Of a DNA stretch of 64,000 bases, positions 15,981-24,744 are shown piece by piece. The DNA comes from Enhygromyxa salina. Lineage in GTDB: Bacteria > Myxococcota_A > Polyangia > Nannocystales > Nannocystaceae. Under the pieces are notes generated by a model. It made no database searches and was not told where the DNA came from. It saw only the letters and a program-made list of their open reading frames with translations. Made by a program: the position numbers and the translations under genes. The stretch is taken from NCBI RefSeq assembly GCF_000737335.2, contig NZ_JMCC02000044.1:23013-87012 (forward strand), given 5' to 3'. Numbering within the stretch: the stretch's first letter is position 1; the number at the start of each line of letters is the position of its first letter.

Positions 15981-16499
15981 TCAGCACGGCTTGCCGAGCA
16001 TCATTCGGGCTTGGGCCAGGATCTCGCGCAGCTGCGGATCATCGATCGCGTTGAGGGCATCGACTGTCTCGTTCGGAACCTCGGCCTCGAGCACGGGTGT
16101 GCGATCCACGGGGACGGGTTCTGGAGGCGGCGGCGGTCGGCGCTCGCTCAGCGGCGGGAGCTCACCCACGTAGCCATCGATCAATTCGATCTCGCTGTCG
16201 GGCCAGGCCACGCGAAGCTTGGCCATCACGTCCTGGCGCCAGTAGGTCATCTCGTGTAGCCACTGGCTGTCGTGTACGTGGACGATCAAGCGCCCGCCCT
16301 GGACGAGCATCGGCCACACGTTGTCGGCGAAGCCGACAGGAAACAGCTCGATCCACAGGTTGCGCAGTCGCGACAGCCGCTGGACCTCGGTCGGCACGTG
16401 ACGCTCGATCACCTCTTTGACCACGGCGCCAAGGTCGATCCGGCCGCGCCGCTTGGGGCGGCGCCGCTTGGCTCGCGGCTTGTTGGCGGGGGTCGACAT
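15981..16499 (-). CDS. DUF721/DciA-like protein
   Basis: The 172-residue protein has a very basic N terminus (KPRAKRRRPKRRGR). A domain at about residues 22-105 with WIELFPVGFADNVWPMLVQGGRLIVHVHDSQWLHEM and LRVAWPDSEIELIDG matches the DUF721/DciA pattern of nucleic-acid-binding, KH-like proteins. DciA loads replicative helicase DnaB in bacteria lacking DnaC. A Pro-rich linker (RRPPPPPEPVPV) and an acidic tail follow. The call as DciA is family-based; DUF721 is broader than the proven helicase loaders. The start is 18 bases from a divergent lipoprotein start. Confidence 0.7.
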   Translation of the reverse strand: MSTPANKPRAKRRRPKRRGRIDLGAVVKEVIERHVPTEVQRLSRLRNLWIELFPVGFADNVWPMLVQGGRLIVHVHDSQWLHEMTYWRQDVMAKLRVAWPDSEIELIDGYVGELPPLSERRPPPPPEPVPVDRTPVLEAEVPNETVDALNAIDDPQLREILAQARMMLGKPC

Positions 16500-16517
16500 C
16501 AGCGAGCACGATGCCAC

Positions 16518-16964
16518 ATGCCGGGCACGCGGGTCATGATCGCCGCGCTGCTGGGTTGTGTGCTGGGCTCGATCGGGACGCTTGGATGCGCCAACAACGA
16601 CGCGTGGTCCGTCAGCGAAGCTCGGACGTGCGCCCCCAAGGCCGCGCCGCGGGTGTGTGTGAGCGCCGAGCCCGACCATGGCCACGTCGTCGAGTTTGGG
16701 GGGGTACAGTTGCTGCCCGGCGAGTGCGCCGTCGCGGCCAGCGAGGGGCGCGGCGGCTGGGTCCGGCTCGAGACCCGAAGCCCGCGACGCGAGCGCCAGA
16801 CGAGCCGGCTTCGGGTGCCACGCGGCCGGGCCACGATCGTGCAGATCGGCGCGGACGGACAGGCAAAGCGGATCGGCCGCCTGGCCTGCGACGGCACCCC
16901 GATCACCGTAGAAGCCCGGACCGGGGATCGCCTCAGCGCGGGTGCAACAGAGCGTCCCGAGTAG
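16518..16964 (+). CDS. Small lipoprotein of unknown function
   Basis: The 148-residue product has a signal peptide and lipobox-like GSIGTLGC. The mature part has four cysteines (TCAPK, RVCVS, GECAV, ACDG) and ends in an Arg/Thr-rich region. No family was recognised. The start may be the ATG at 16518 or the one at 16536. It is divergent from the DUF721 gene and overlaps the convergent lipoprotein gene by 32 bases. Confidence 0.6.
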   Translation: MPGTRVMIAALLGCVLGSIGTLGCANNDAWSVSEARTCAPKAAPRVCVSAEPDHGHVVEFGGVQLLPGECAVAASEGRGGWVRLETRSPRRERQTSRLRVPRGRATIVQIGADGQAKRIGRLACDGTPITVEARTGDRLSAGATERPE

Positions 16965-18444
16965 CCAGCGCGAAGCGTCGCCGGGTCCGGGTGTCTTGCG
17001 CGGTCTGGCTCGATCCTTCGGGCCACGGCGCCGCGACGCGCGGACGCAGCCGCGCCAGCGCCCCGTCATCGACCGCGTCCAGCAGGGCGAACAGCAGGTC
17101 GTGGTGGCTACGGACCACGTCATCGTTCGCGCCAAGCAGCTCGTGGATCGCGTCGGGTCGCCAACGCAGCGCTTTGACGGCCCGAGCCCGCGCGTGGCTA
17201 CGCGCGAAGTCAGGCCCGCGGCCGTGGGCGATCTTCAGCCACGCGTGGGCTTCTTCGGCGACCCGGGCGGCGTTGGGCCACTCGACCGGGAGCTCGGGCT
17301 CGAGCGCGCGGCTGCTGGCGCCGTGGCGGGAGCTCGGGGTCGTGCGACGCGCTCGCTCGAGCCGCCGCGCGAGGCGTCGCTCGTACTCTCGAAGATCCCG
17401 CGCGCGCAGATCTTCCGTGACGACGGCCGCGAGCGGGTCGAGCCCGTAGCCGCCGGTCGCGGAGCCGCGCTGCATCGCGCGATCGAGGGCGAGCTCGATG
17501 AAGCCATGGTCGAACAGGCGATCGAGCTCGTGGACCAAGGGCAGCAGTAGATCGGTGCCCAGCGCGGGCGCGTCGCTGCGCTGGCGGGCGCGCGCAGCGA
17601 TCCGCCCCGTCGGCCCGCTCGACTCCAGGTACGCGCGGGTTCGCTGCCGCTCGATGGCCAACAGCGCCGGATCGCCCGCGTGGGGCGTGTTCTCGAGGTC
17701 GATCAGCAGCGCGAGCAGCTCGACCTCTGTATCTGCGAAGGTGCGCTCGAGCCCGGCGACGCGGCGTTGCCAATAGAACCGACAGAAGCTGCGACCGTGG
17801 AGCAGCGCTGGACCTGCGAGCAGCCGCGCGAACGGGGGCAGGGGACGGCCCGCGCGGAGGCCCAGGGACGCGAGCGCCTGCAGGTAGACCCGGGCCAACA
17901 GCGCGTGGGCCATCGTGCGGCGCAGCTCGTCGAGCTCGGGCTCGCGCAGCAGCGCGTGGGCCAGCTCGACGGCCGCGAGGATGCGATCGTCGATCGGAGT
18001 CAGCAGCGCGGTGGCGGGATCGGGCAGCTCGGACGGCAGCGGCTGGCTCGAGTGATCCAACATCGCAAGCCGGGCCAAGCCCTGCAGCTCCGCGTCATGG
18101 TCGAGCGCGGCGACCATCGCCGCGGCTTCGGCCGCGCTGCCGACCTCCAGCAGCACCCGCCGCAGCTGGCTGTGATCCAGCCGCAGCCCGGGGCACAGGA
18201 CCGGCAGCAAGCCAACGTCTGGGTTGCTGCGGGCGGCCCGTTGTTGAAGCGCCGCGCAGTCGGGGACGGGCGCGACGGGGTCGGGGTCGCTGGCGTCGTC
18301 GCCTGGCTGCGCGGGGTCTGGCTGCGCGGGCGCTTCGATCGGCGCTGCGGCCGAAGTCGAGCCAGCGTCGACTTTGTCACCGCAGCCGAGCGAGCACGCC
18401 AGCCACACGATCACGAGCCCAGCACCGCGCGAGACAGGGATCAT
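16933..18444 (-). CDS. Putative lipoprotein of unknown function
   Basis: The 503-residue protein has a signal and lipobox LACSLGC, then an Ala/Pro/Asp-rich linker (about residues 28-60). The remaining helical region is rich in Ala, Leu, Arg and Glu. No repeat or catalytic motif was recognised. It starts 13 bases after the PilZ gene stop, so the two may be co-transcribed. Exported location is inferred from the signal only. Confidence 0.7.
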   Translation of the reverse strand: MIPVSRGAGLVIVWLACSLGCGDKVDAGSTSAAAPIEAPAQPDPAQPGDDASDPDPVAPVPDCAALQQRAARSNPDVGLLPVLCPGLRLDHSQLRRVLLEVGSAAEAAAMVAALDHDAELQGLARLAMLDHSSQPLPSELPDPATALLTPIDDRILAAVELAHALLREPELDELRRTMAHALLARVYLQALASLGLRAGRPLPPFARLLAGPALLHGRSFCRFYWQRRVAGLERTFADTEVELLALLIDLENTPHAGDPALLAIERQRTRAYLESSGPTGRIAARARQRSDAPALGTDLLLPLVHELDRLFDHGFIELALDRAMQRGSATGGYGLDPLAAVVTEDLRARDLREYERRLARRLERARRTTPSSRHGASSRALEPELPVEWPNAARVAEEAHAWLKIAHGRGPDFARSHARARAVKALRWRPDAIHELLGANDDVVRSHHDLLFALLDAVDDGALARLRPRVAAPWPEGSSQTAQDTRTRRRFALATRDALLHPR

Positions 18445-18457
18445 GACCGTGCCCGAG

Positions 18458-19069
18458 CTATTGCTCGACGAGGCGGCGGATGACCTCGCGCAGACGGTGC
18501 ACCCCGCCCATGTCGCGGGCCATGAACTCGAGCCCGACGCCCTCGTCGTTCTGCGAGTTGCGCACGATCGCCAAGATCTCGAGGGGCCGGGCGCTGCCGG
18601 GCGGCGTGATCTCTATGATCACCTCGTCCTCGACGTCGGGGCGATCTTGGGTGAGCAGCAGCGAGCCACCTTCCGAGATCTCCGAGAGCGCCGCGGTCTT
18701 GAAGTCCCGCTCGCTGCGCCGACGCCACCGGACCTCGACGAGCACCGGGAGCCGAACATGGCGCCGACGGGCGGTCAGCTTGATGTCGCCGGTCCCGACC
18801 CGCTGGAGGAACTGGACCTTGCGCCACTCCGTGCCTGCGCACATGACCGTGCCGCCGGCGCGCACGCGCAGGCGGGGCCGGGCGGCGTGCCATTCCTGGC
18901 CGATCGCGCGGACCATCATTTTGCCTGGCAGGCCGGTGAAGGACAGCTCCAAGAGGACCTCTTCGCCGGGCTCGAAGCCGTCTGTGGTGAACACCTCGAG
19001 CGCGTTATCCTGCCGGATCGCCGCAACGAAGTCCTCTGGGGTGCCGTAATGCGAGCGTATTTTTCGCAA
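18458..19069 (-). CDS. PilZ-domain protein
   Basis: The C-terminal half (about residues 105-200) is a PilZ domain: RRRHVRLPVLVEVRW carries the RxxxR c-di-GMP-binding element, and a weaker version of the (D/N)xSxxG element appears as SEISEGGSLLL. The N-terminal half (EVFTTDGFEPGEEVLLELSF, VMCAGTEWRKVQFL) looks like another PilZ-like or beta-barrel domain, as in tandem-PilZ regulators. The start is uncertain; the TTG at 19069 gives 203 residues, and no convincing ATG lies closer. It may link c-di-GMP to surface behaviour. The downstream lipoprotein gene follows after 13 bases. Confidence 0.75.
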   Translation of the reverse strand: MRKIRSHYGTPEDFVAAIRQDNALEVFTTDGFEPGEEVLLELSFTGLPGKMMVRAIGQEWHAARPRLRVRAGGTVMCAGTEWRKVQFLQRVGTGDIKLTARRRHVRLPVLVEVRWRRRSERDFKTAALSEISEGGSLLLTQDRPDVEDEVIIEITPPGSARPLEILAIVRNSQNDEGVGLEFMARDMGGVHRLREVIRRLVEQ

Positions 19070-19267
19070 GGAAACGTACGTCCGTCCGAGTGTGCGCACA
19101 CTACCACAGTCAGGGAGAACGTGCGCTCGTTTTGCCACCCACGGATCATGTTTGTTAGGCCGAGCCGTGGTTTGCAACGTGTGGAAACACGCGTACTGGC
19201 GTACGCCCACTGCACTCGGGGTCGCGGAGGGCGAGGATTCGAGCCCGACCTCGCCTATGTTCCCACC

Positions 19268-19996
19268 ATGCCCGAGGACACCGGTGCGCGACCGCTCGTG
19301 CTGTTGCCAACTTACAATGAGCGAGAAAACCTCGAGGGCATCCTCGACGCGATCTTTGCTGCCCAGCCAAATTTCCACGTGCTCGTGATCGACGACGCGA
19401 GCCCCGACGGCACGGGCGATCTCGCCGACCGCCGGGCCGAGGCCGACGAGCGCGTCGCCGTGCTGCACCGCAGCGGCAAGCAGGGCCTTGGCAAGGCCTA
19501 CGTGGCCGGGTTCGAGTGGGGTCTCGCCCACGCCCGCGGCTACACCCACCTGTTCGAGATGGACGCCGACTTCTCGCACGATCCGCGCTACCTCGCCGCG
19601 CTGCTGCGGGCCTGCACCGAGGGCGGCGCCGACCTGTCGATCGGCAGCCGCTATGTGCCCGGCGGCGGCACCCGCGGGTGGCCGTGGCACCGCCAGCTGT
19701 TGTCGCGCGGCGGTGGGTTGTACGCGCGCACCCTGCTTGGCCTGGAGCTGCGGGATCCAACCGCGGGCTTCATCTGCTTCGCGCGCCACGTGCTCGAGAC
19801 CCTCGACCTGCACGCGCTGGCGACCCGCGGCTATGGGTTTCAGATCGAGCTCAAGTATCGGGCGGTGCGCGCCGGCATGCGCGTGCTCGAGGTCCCGATC
19901 GTGTTCGTCGAGCGCGAGCGGGGGCAGTCGAAGATGGACGGCAAGATCGCTGCAGAGGCCCTGGTCAAGGTGCTCGAGCTGCGCCTGCGTGGATGA
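19268..19996 (+). CDS. Polyprenol-phosphate mannosyltransferase-like GT2 enzyme
   Basis: The 242-residue family 2 glycosyltransferase has LVLLPTYNERENLEGILDAIF at its N terminus, the first nucleotide-sugar Asp pair in LVIDDASPDGT, and the catalytic EMDADFSHDP. The later segments GSRYVPGG and RDPTAGFICF match dolichol-phosphate-mannose synthases, and no C-terminal membrane segments are present. It probably makes a polyprenol-phosphate sugar donor for envelope glycosylation; mannose is assumed from the family. The start is the ATG at 19268. Its stop overlaps the aminotransferase start (ATGA). Confidence 0.87.
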   Translation: MPEDTGARPLVLLPTYNERENLEGILDAIFAAQPNFHVLVIDDASPDGTGDLADRRAEADERVAVLHRSGKQGLGKAYVAGFEWGLAHARGYTHLFEMDADFSHDPRYLAALLRACTEGGADLSIGSRYVPGGGTRGWPWHRQLLSRGGGLYARTLLGLELRDPTAGFICFARHVLETLDLHALATRGYGFQIELKYRAVRAGMRVLEVPIVFVERERGQSKMDGKIAAEALVKVLELRLRG

Positions 19997-20898
19997 AGTT
20001 GACGCGGCCGGCTATAAGCCCAGCGGTGAGCACCAAGGTCTGGCTGTCGACCCACGCGCGGGTACTCGACCCGCGAGACGCGAACATCAGCGTGTTCGAT
20101 CGGGGGTTCCTCTATGGGGACAGCGTGTACGAGACCTTGCGGACCGCGGGCGGTCGGGTCGTCGAGCTGGGTCCGCACCTCGATCGGCTCCGTCGCAGCG
20201 CGCAGGGCATCGCCTTCGATCTGCCGTTCACGGACGCCGAGCTGACCGCGGCCGTCAACGAGACCGTGGCCGCGGCCGCCAACCCAGACAGTCGAATTCG
20301 CGTGGTCGTGACCCGCGGCAGCGGGCCGATCGCGCTCGACACCCGCGAGGCCGAGTCCCCGGTCTTGGTGGTCATGGTCTCGCCGATCGTGATCCCGACC
20401 GCGCAGGAGTACGCGCGCGGGATCTCGGCCGTGATCGTGGGCCGTGAGGGCGCGATCCGACCCGGGCTCAAGACCGGCAACTATCTAGGCAACATCTTGG
20501 CCCTGCGCCACGCTCACGAGCTCGGGGCCGAAGACGCCATCATGTGCAACGATCGCGGCGAGGTGGCCGAGGGCGCGACCTCGAACCTGTTCATGGTCGT
20601 GGATGGCTCGGTGCACACCCCTTCGCTGGCGACCGGCTTGCTCGCCGGGATCACCCGCGGCGTCGTGATCCGCCAGCTCGCGCAGCGGCTCGGGATCGCC
20701 ACCTGCGAGCGCTCGATCACCGCCGAAGAGCTGAACGTGGCCGACGAGGTGTTCTTGACCAGCTCGGTGCGGGGCGTGATGCCGGTGACCACGCTCGGCG
20801 GCAAGACCGTGGGCAACGGCACCGCGGGCCCGGTGACCCGCCGGGTCCAGGCCATCTACGAAGAATTCCTGACCGATCCCCAGACCGATCTCGAGTAG
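19993..20898 (+). CDS. Class IV aminotransferase (branched-chain or D-amino-acid type)
   Basis: The 301-residue fold-type IV PLP enzyme has VFDRGFLYGDSVYETLRT near the N terminus, the PLP-lysine in RPGLKTGNYLGNILA, and the phosphate-binding EVAEGATSNLF segment. Later segments (LATGLLAGITRGVVI, VADEVFLTSSVRGVMPV) are typical. It could be IlvE-like, D-amino-acid aminotransferase or aminodeoxychorismate lyase; the sequence alone does not settle this. It overlaps the glycosyltransferase gene by four bases, though no functional link is obvious. A GTG at 20026 is an alternative start. Confidence 0.88.
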   Translation: MKLTRPAISPAVSTKVWLSTHARVLDPRDANISVFDRGFLYGDSVYETLRTAGGRVVELGPHLDRLRRSAQGIAFDLPFTDAELTAAVNETVAAAANPDSRIRVVVTRGSGPIALDTREAESPVLVVMVSPIVIPTAQEYARGISAVIVGREGAIRPGLKTGNYLGNILALRHAHELGAEDAIMCNDRGEVAEGATSNLFMVVDGSVHTPSLATGLLAGITRGVVIRQLAQRLGIATCERSITAEELNVADEVFLTSSVRGVMPVTTLGGKTVGNGTAGPVTRRVQAIYEEFLTDPQTDLE

Positions 20899-20980
20899 CG
20901 GGCGGCTGGCTTGTCGCTCTTGCTCTGCGGGTCCGCGGCGACTAGGGTACCGCCCCACGCGAGAGCGGAGACGAGCCAAC

Positions 20981-21541
20981 GTGAAGCCCATCGAAATCTG
21001 CAAGCACCTCGGACCCGAAAAGGTCGACGCCTATTATGGTGAGCTCTCCGGCAAGGAGATCCGCGCCGTGCTCAAGGCCGGCGGTTCGCACTCGAACACG
21101 CCCAGCACCGCGTTCTCGCAGGCCGCCCGCCGCAAGGTCTGGCGCAAGCGCTTCGACAACGAGTTCGGCAAGGACAACGAGCAGCTGGCGCTCGCGCTGT
21201 TGATCGAGTGGCTGATGCGTCACCACCGGACCATGCTGGTCGACTTCCTCAATCACCTGGAGGTCAAGCACACCCAGGGTGAGACCGACGAGGACTTCTG
21301 CGAGACCAAGACCCCGGAAGAGCTGCGCGAGGGCGTGGACTTGCTGCTCGCCAAGTATCCCGCCCACGAGGTCGGCACCTACTTGCTGCTGGTCGGCCAC
21401 CTGCAAGAGACGCCGGTGTTCGACGAGACCCCCAAGGTGCTCGAGGCGGTCGGCATGCCCAAGGCCGAGATCGAGGGCTACATCGCGCAGTTCAAGACGC
21501 GCTGGGCCGCCCGGCCCACCAAGGACAAGGGCGCCGCCTGA
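20981..21541 (+). CDS. Conserved protein of unknown function
   Basis: The 186-residue protein has a GTG start at 20981 preceded by a purine-rich GCGGAG about 12 bases upstream. It is predicted alpha-helical, with LALALLIEWLMRHHRTMLVDFLNHLEVKH in the middle and KYPAHEVGTYLLLVGHL later. No signal peptide or cofactor motif is seen. No family was recognised. It is followed 5 bases later by a TPR gene, which is itself coupled to a DHH-like gene, suggesting an operon of three. Confidence 0.7.
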   Translation: MKPIEICKHLGPEKVDAYYGELSGKEIRAVLKAGGSHSNTPSTAFSQAARRKVWRKRFDNEFGKDNEQLALALLIEWLMRHHRTMLVDFLNHLEVKHTQGETDEDFCETKTPEELREGVDLLLAKYPAHEVGTYLLLVGHLQETPVFDETPKVLEAVGMPKAEIEGYIAQFKTRWAARPTKDKGAA

Positions 21542-21573
21542 GCTCGTTGGGCTCCGGCAGCTCAGGCAAGCTC

Positions 21574-21894
21574 ATGGATCGCCTCGGCATGCTCGAGAAG
21601 ATGGTCGCCGCCAAGCCTGGCGAGCCGTTTCCTCGCTACGGCCTGGCGATGGAGTACAAGAAGCTCGGGCGCAACGAAGACGCCACTCAGGCCTTCGCTG
21701 CGCTCGCGCAACAGCACCCCGACTACGTGCCGGGCTACCTCATGCACGGCAACCTGCTCGAGACCCTGGGTCGGAGCGCAGACGCGGCCGCCGTGTACCA
21801 GCGGGGCCTCGAGGTCGCGTCTGCAGCCGGTGACGACCACGCGGCCTCGGAGCTGTCTGGCGCGCTGGCGGCGATCCAGGACGCGTCGTCATGA
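21574..21894 (+). CDS. Small tetratricopeptide-repeat protein
   Basis: About 106 residues from the ATG at 21574; a TTG at 21547 would add nine. It carries two or three TPR-like helix pairs (PRYGLAMEYKKLGRNEDATQAFAAL and YLMHGNLLETLGRSADAAAVYQRGL). It is a likely protein-protein adaptor in the cytosol. The end overlaps the start of the DHH-like gene (ATGA at 21891-21894). Confidence 0.75.
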   Translation: MDRLGMLEKMVAAKPGEPFPRYGLAMEYKKLGRNEDATQAFAALAQQHPDYVPGYLMHGNLLETLGRSADAAAVYQRGLEVASAAGDDHAASELSGALAAIQDASS

Positions 21895-22781
21895 CCACGG
21901 TCGTGTTCGCGAGCCCGCGCCGGTTGCCCAAGCCGCGCGAGCTCGACGGGCGCGTGGTCGTGCTGGACATCGCGTTCGCCTCGGAGGGGATCGGCAAGGG
22001 CTTCGGCAAGACCACCGGGAAGTTCATCGATGCCCTGGGCCCTCGGCTCGCGCGCTGGGTCGATCACCACGATCACCCGGCCCACGCCCGCTTCGCTGGT
22101 GACCCGCGCTTCGTGCTCGCCACCAAGGCGGAGCACGGCGCGTGCCCAGAGATGATCGACGAAGAGCTGGTCCGCGACACCGGGCCGGTCGACACGATCG
22201 TCGCCCACTTCGATCTCGACGGGCTCTACTCGGCCGCCAAGTGGCTGCTGGGGGGCCGTGAGCCGTACCCGGGCGCCGACGACGACGCGCGGGCTGTCGA
22301 CACCCGGATCGGTCCGGTCAGCCCCGAGGGCGCGCGGATCGACAAGGCCCTGCGCGCGCACTACCGCGACGAGGTGCTCAAGCAGCGGATCCTTCGCTAC
22401 CTCGTGGAAGGTCGCAAGTCGGGGATCGAGCGCGACTCGATCGAGTCCGCGGCCGCCGACTACGATCGCATGGCCGATCGCGCCGCCGAGCTCGCTGATC
22501 TCTATGTGGTCGACCAAGACATCGCGCTGGTGAAGCTGCCGGGTGGCGCAGGCGAGTTCGACAAGACCGAGCTGCTGTTGATCGGTCAGCAGCGGGCCAC
22601 CGTCGCCGTCGTCGTCGATGGCGGCAACGCGAGCATCGCCGCGCCCTTCGACAGCGGGCTGAATTTCGTCGAGCTGCTCGAGCTTGGCGGCGGGATGCCA
22701 ACCCGCGTCAGCATCCCGGCCAAGCGCGTCGACGAGGCGCTGCGGCTGATTCAGGCTGCGCTGGGCGAGCGCGCGGGCTGA
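21891..22781 (+). CDS. DHH-family phosphoesterase-like protein with rearranged motifs
   Basis: The 296-residue protein contains WVDHHDHP (about residue 57), like the DHH motif. VAHFDLDGLYSAA (about residue 104) resembles motif I (HxDxDG), which normally lies N-terminal to DHH. The C-terminal part, with VVVDGGNASIAAPFDSG and ELGGGMPTRVSIP, recalls the substrate-binding DHHA1 domain and its GGGH-type loop. Motif order therefore looks permuted compared with RecJ or NrnA proteins. A nuclease or nucleotide phosphoesterase activity is inferred, not shown. It is coupled to the upstream TPR gene by a four-base overlap. Confidence 0.6.
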   Translation: MTTVVFASPRRLPKPRELDGRVVVLDIAFASEGIGKGFGKTTGKFIDALGPRLARWVDHHDHPAHARFAGDPRFVLATKAEHGACPEMIDEELVRDTGPVDTIVAHFDLDGLYSAAKWLLGGREPYPGADDDARAVDTRIGPVSPEGARIDKALRAHYRDEVLKQRILRYLVEGRKSGIERDSIESAAADYDRMADRAAELADLYVVDQDIALVKLPGGAGEFDKTELLLIGQQRATVAVVVDGGNASIAAPFDSGLNFVELLELGGGMPTRVSIPAKRVDEALRLIQAALGERAG

Positions 22782-22881
22782 GCGTCGAACCTGGCAGGAA
22801 CGGCCCCAGCCGCACCCTGGCGCGCGCGATTTGCCGGTTCGCCGCTCTCGCGGCGCCCCCACGCGGTGCTAGGGCCAAGAC

Positions 22882-23154
22882 ATGCTGACGAGGCCCCTGC
22901 TACTCGCCCTCCTCGCTGCGTGCGGCGTCAACTCCAGCGGCGCGCCCGCCGGGCCGCCGCATGAGCAGCCCGAGAAGAAGCCGCCCGATGACATCGAGAA
23001 GGACTACATCTTTTGCTGCCAGAGCGTCGACACCCAGACCAAGTCTGGCGATGGCTGCGTCACGATCGGTGAGAACCAGATCGACTCGTGCAGCACTGTG
23101 CTGGCCTGCGCGGATGGCTTTACCAAGCAGGACGGCACGGTGACCTGCACGTGA
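22882..23154 (+). CDS. Small Cys-rich lipoprotein
   Basis: The 90-residue product has signal LLLALLAAC, with Cys14 as the likely lipidated residue. The mature part has a Pro/Glu/Lys-rich linker, then a compact domain with six cysteines (FCCQS, DGCVT, DSCST, ACADG, VTCT) that probably form disulphides. No family was recognised. It stands alone with about 100 bases on either side. Confidence 0.65.
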   Translation: MLTRPLLLALLAACGVNSSGAPAGPPHEQPEKKPPDDIEKDYIFCCQSVDTQTKSGDGCVTIGENQIDSCSTVLACADGFTKQDGTVTCT

Positions 23155-23278
23155 CACCAGGACATTCGGGTTTTGCAGGTTGGCGGCGCGCGTCCTCGCG
23201 AGTGCCCATTATCGCTCTCGTGCGCCCGTCTTGTTGTCGCTCGCGCCGAGCGATGGGTGTGTGTGGGACACTGCGAGG

Positions 23279-24409
23279 ATGCGACGGCTGTGGATCTTGG
23301 TCTCGATGGTGGCGGCGCTGGCTTGTGCCAAGCCGGATCGAAGCACCACGATGCACGGCGGCGACGCGTCCGAATCCAACGCGGACACGGGAACGACGAC
23401 CCACGCAGGCGAGACCGGGACCGAGACCGAGTCCGAGTCGCAGACCGGCGAGGCGACGACCGGTGACGGTGATGGCGATGGAGATGGCGACGGAGATGGC
23501 GACGGCGTCGTCGTCACGGTCGAGACGTTGTCGTATGGCGACGACGCCAGCCAAACACTGGACCTCTACACCCCCAAGCGATCGGCCCGGACCTCGCTAC
23601 CCACGATCGTGCTCGCTCACGGTGGGCTCTGGCAGTCGGGGGACAAGAGCGCGCTGACCGGCTTGTGCACGGCGATCGTGACCCACTCGGCCGGGACCCA
23701 GGCCTGCGCCAGCATCAACTACCGTCTGAGCCAGGCGCTTGGCGGTGCGTGCTCGGGCACCGGCGTCGACGCGTACACCGAGCAGGTTCGTGATCTGGCC
23801 GCGGCTGTCACCGCGCTGCAAAATCAAGCCGATCAGCTGGGCCTCGACGCGGCGCAGATCGTCGTTGGGGGCCACAGCGCGGGCGGCCACATGGCCCACG
23901 AGCTCAACCTGCGCTGGGCCGACTTCGAGGACGGCTGCGCGCGTCCTGGGGGCTGCCCGCCGGCGATCGCTGCGATCGGCTTCGAGGGCATCTACGACAT
24001 CGCCGCGTGGGACAGCTACGACGCGAATTACTGGGCTGGCCAGTTCTCGTGTGCCACCCGCAAGGCCTTCGGCGCCCCGCCGAGCTCACCCGACGCGTGC
24101 ACCGATCCAGACTACGCGCTGCCGTGCTGGGACGTTGGTTCACCACGCTACTTGGCGGCCCACCTGGCCGATCTCGGCCTCGCGCCCGTCGGCGCAGCGT
24201 TGATCATCCACTCGCCGGGCGACGACTGGGTCGACGTGGCCGAGGCGACAAATTTTGGAGCCGAGCTCGCGGCGGCGGTCCCCGAGTTGAGCGTGATCAC
24301 CTCGGTCGACGGGACCTGCGGAACCGGTCAACACAACGACGTGCTCGGCGACCCGGCGCTGGCGAGCTGCATCGTGAACTTCGTCGCCTCTGCGGGCGCG
24401 AGTATTTAG
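23279..24409 (+). CDS. Exported alpha/beta-hydrolase lipoprotein with GD-repeat linker
   Basis: The 376-residue protein has lipobox VAALAC. A Thr/Glu/Asp-rich linker contains eight Gly-Asp pairs (about residues 63-79). The catalytic domain is an alpha/beta hydrolase: oxyanion HGGLW (LAHGGLW), nucleophile serine in GGHSAGG, an Asp in SPGDDW, and a His in GTGQHND. This pattern fits the esterase/lipase (carboxylesterase-type) group. Four cysteine-rich spots may be disulphide-bonded. The linker probably holds the enzyme away from the outer membrane. Substrate is unknown. The gene converges on an ECF sigma-factor remnant. Confidence 0.8.
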   Translation: MRRLWILVSMVAALACAKPDRSTTMHGGDASESNADTGTTTHAGETGTETESESQTGEATTGDGDGDGDGDGDGDGVVVTVETLSYGDDASQTLDLYTPKRSARTSLPTIVLAHGGLWQSGDKSALTGLCTAIVTHSAGTQACASINYRLSQALGGACSGTGVDAYTEQVRDLAAAVTALQNQADQLGLDAAQIVVGGHSAGGHMAHELNLRWADFEDGCARPGGCPPAIAAIGFEGIYDIAAWDSYDANYWAGQFSCATRKAFGAPPSSPDACTDPDYALPCWDVGSPRYLAAHLADLGLAPVGAALIIHSPGDDWVDVAEATNFGAELAAAVPELSVITSVDGTCGTGQHNDVLGDPALASCIVNFVASAGASI

Positions 24410-24701
24410 CCGCGAAGGCAAGCGACGCGGGCCATGGATGTCCGATGATGCCTCTGCCCGCCACCGCTCTGCGCATGGAGTTCGACAAGACCCCCCGAAA
24501 GTTGCCGCGGTTGTCGTAGCGGTCGGCTTCGACGCTCTCGAGGCAGCCGAGGAAGGTCCGCTGGGCCAGGTCGGCCGCGCCGTCGCTGACCTTGTTGCGA
24601 AAGAACCGATCCACGGCGTCGTAGTGGCGCTCGAACAGCTCTTGGCCAGACCGCCGATCACCCGCCCGCCAGGCTTCGAGGAGATCGTCGTCGCTGAACA
24701 T
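24297..24701 (-). pseudogene. ECF sigma-factor remnant (region 2 only)
   Basis: From the ATG at 24701, about 72 residues match the N-terminal part of ECF sigma factors: DDDLLEAWRAGDRRSGQELFERHYDAVDRFFRNKV and DLAQRTFLGCLESVE are region 2. After RGNFRGVL (about 24485) the frame loses resemblance; it lacks the rest of region 2.4 and all of region 4. It runs on to a stop at 24297 over the convergent hydrolase gene. No other frame near the break restores the missing part. It is therefore most likely a truncated, non-functional copy. It lies 43 bases after the 1015-residue TPR/HEAT gene. Confidence 0.55.
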
Positions 24702-24744
24702 CACCGGAGTATAAGCGCGAGCGCGGGCTTGGCTCGCGGCTCGC

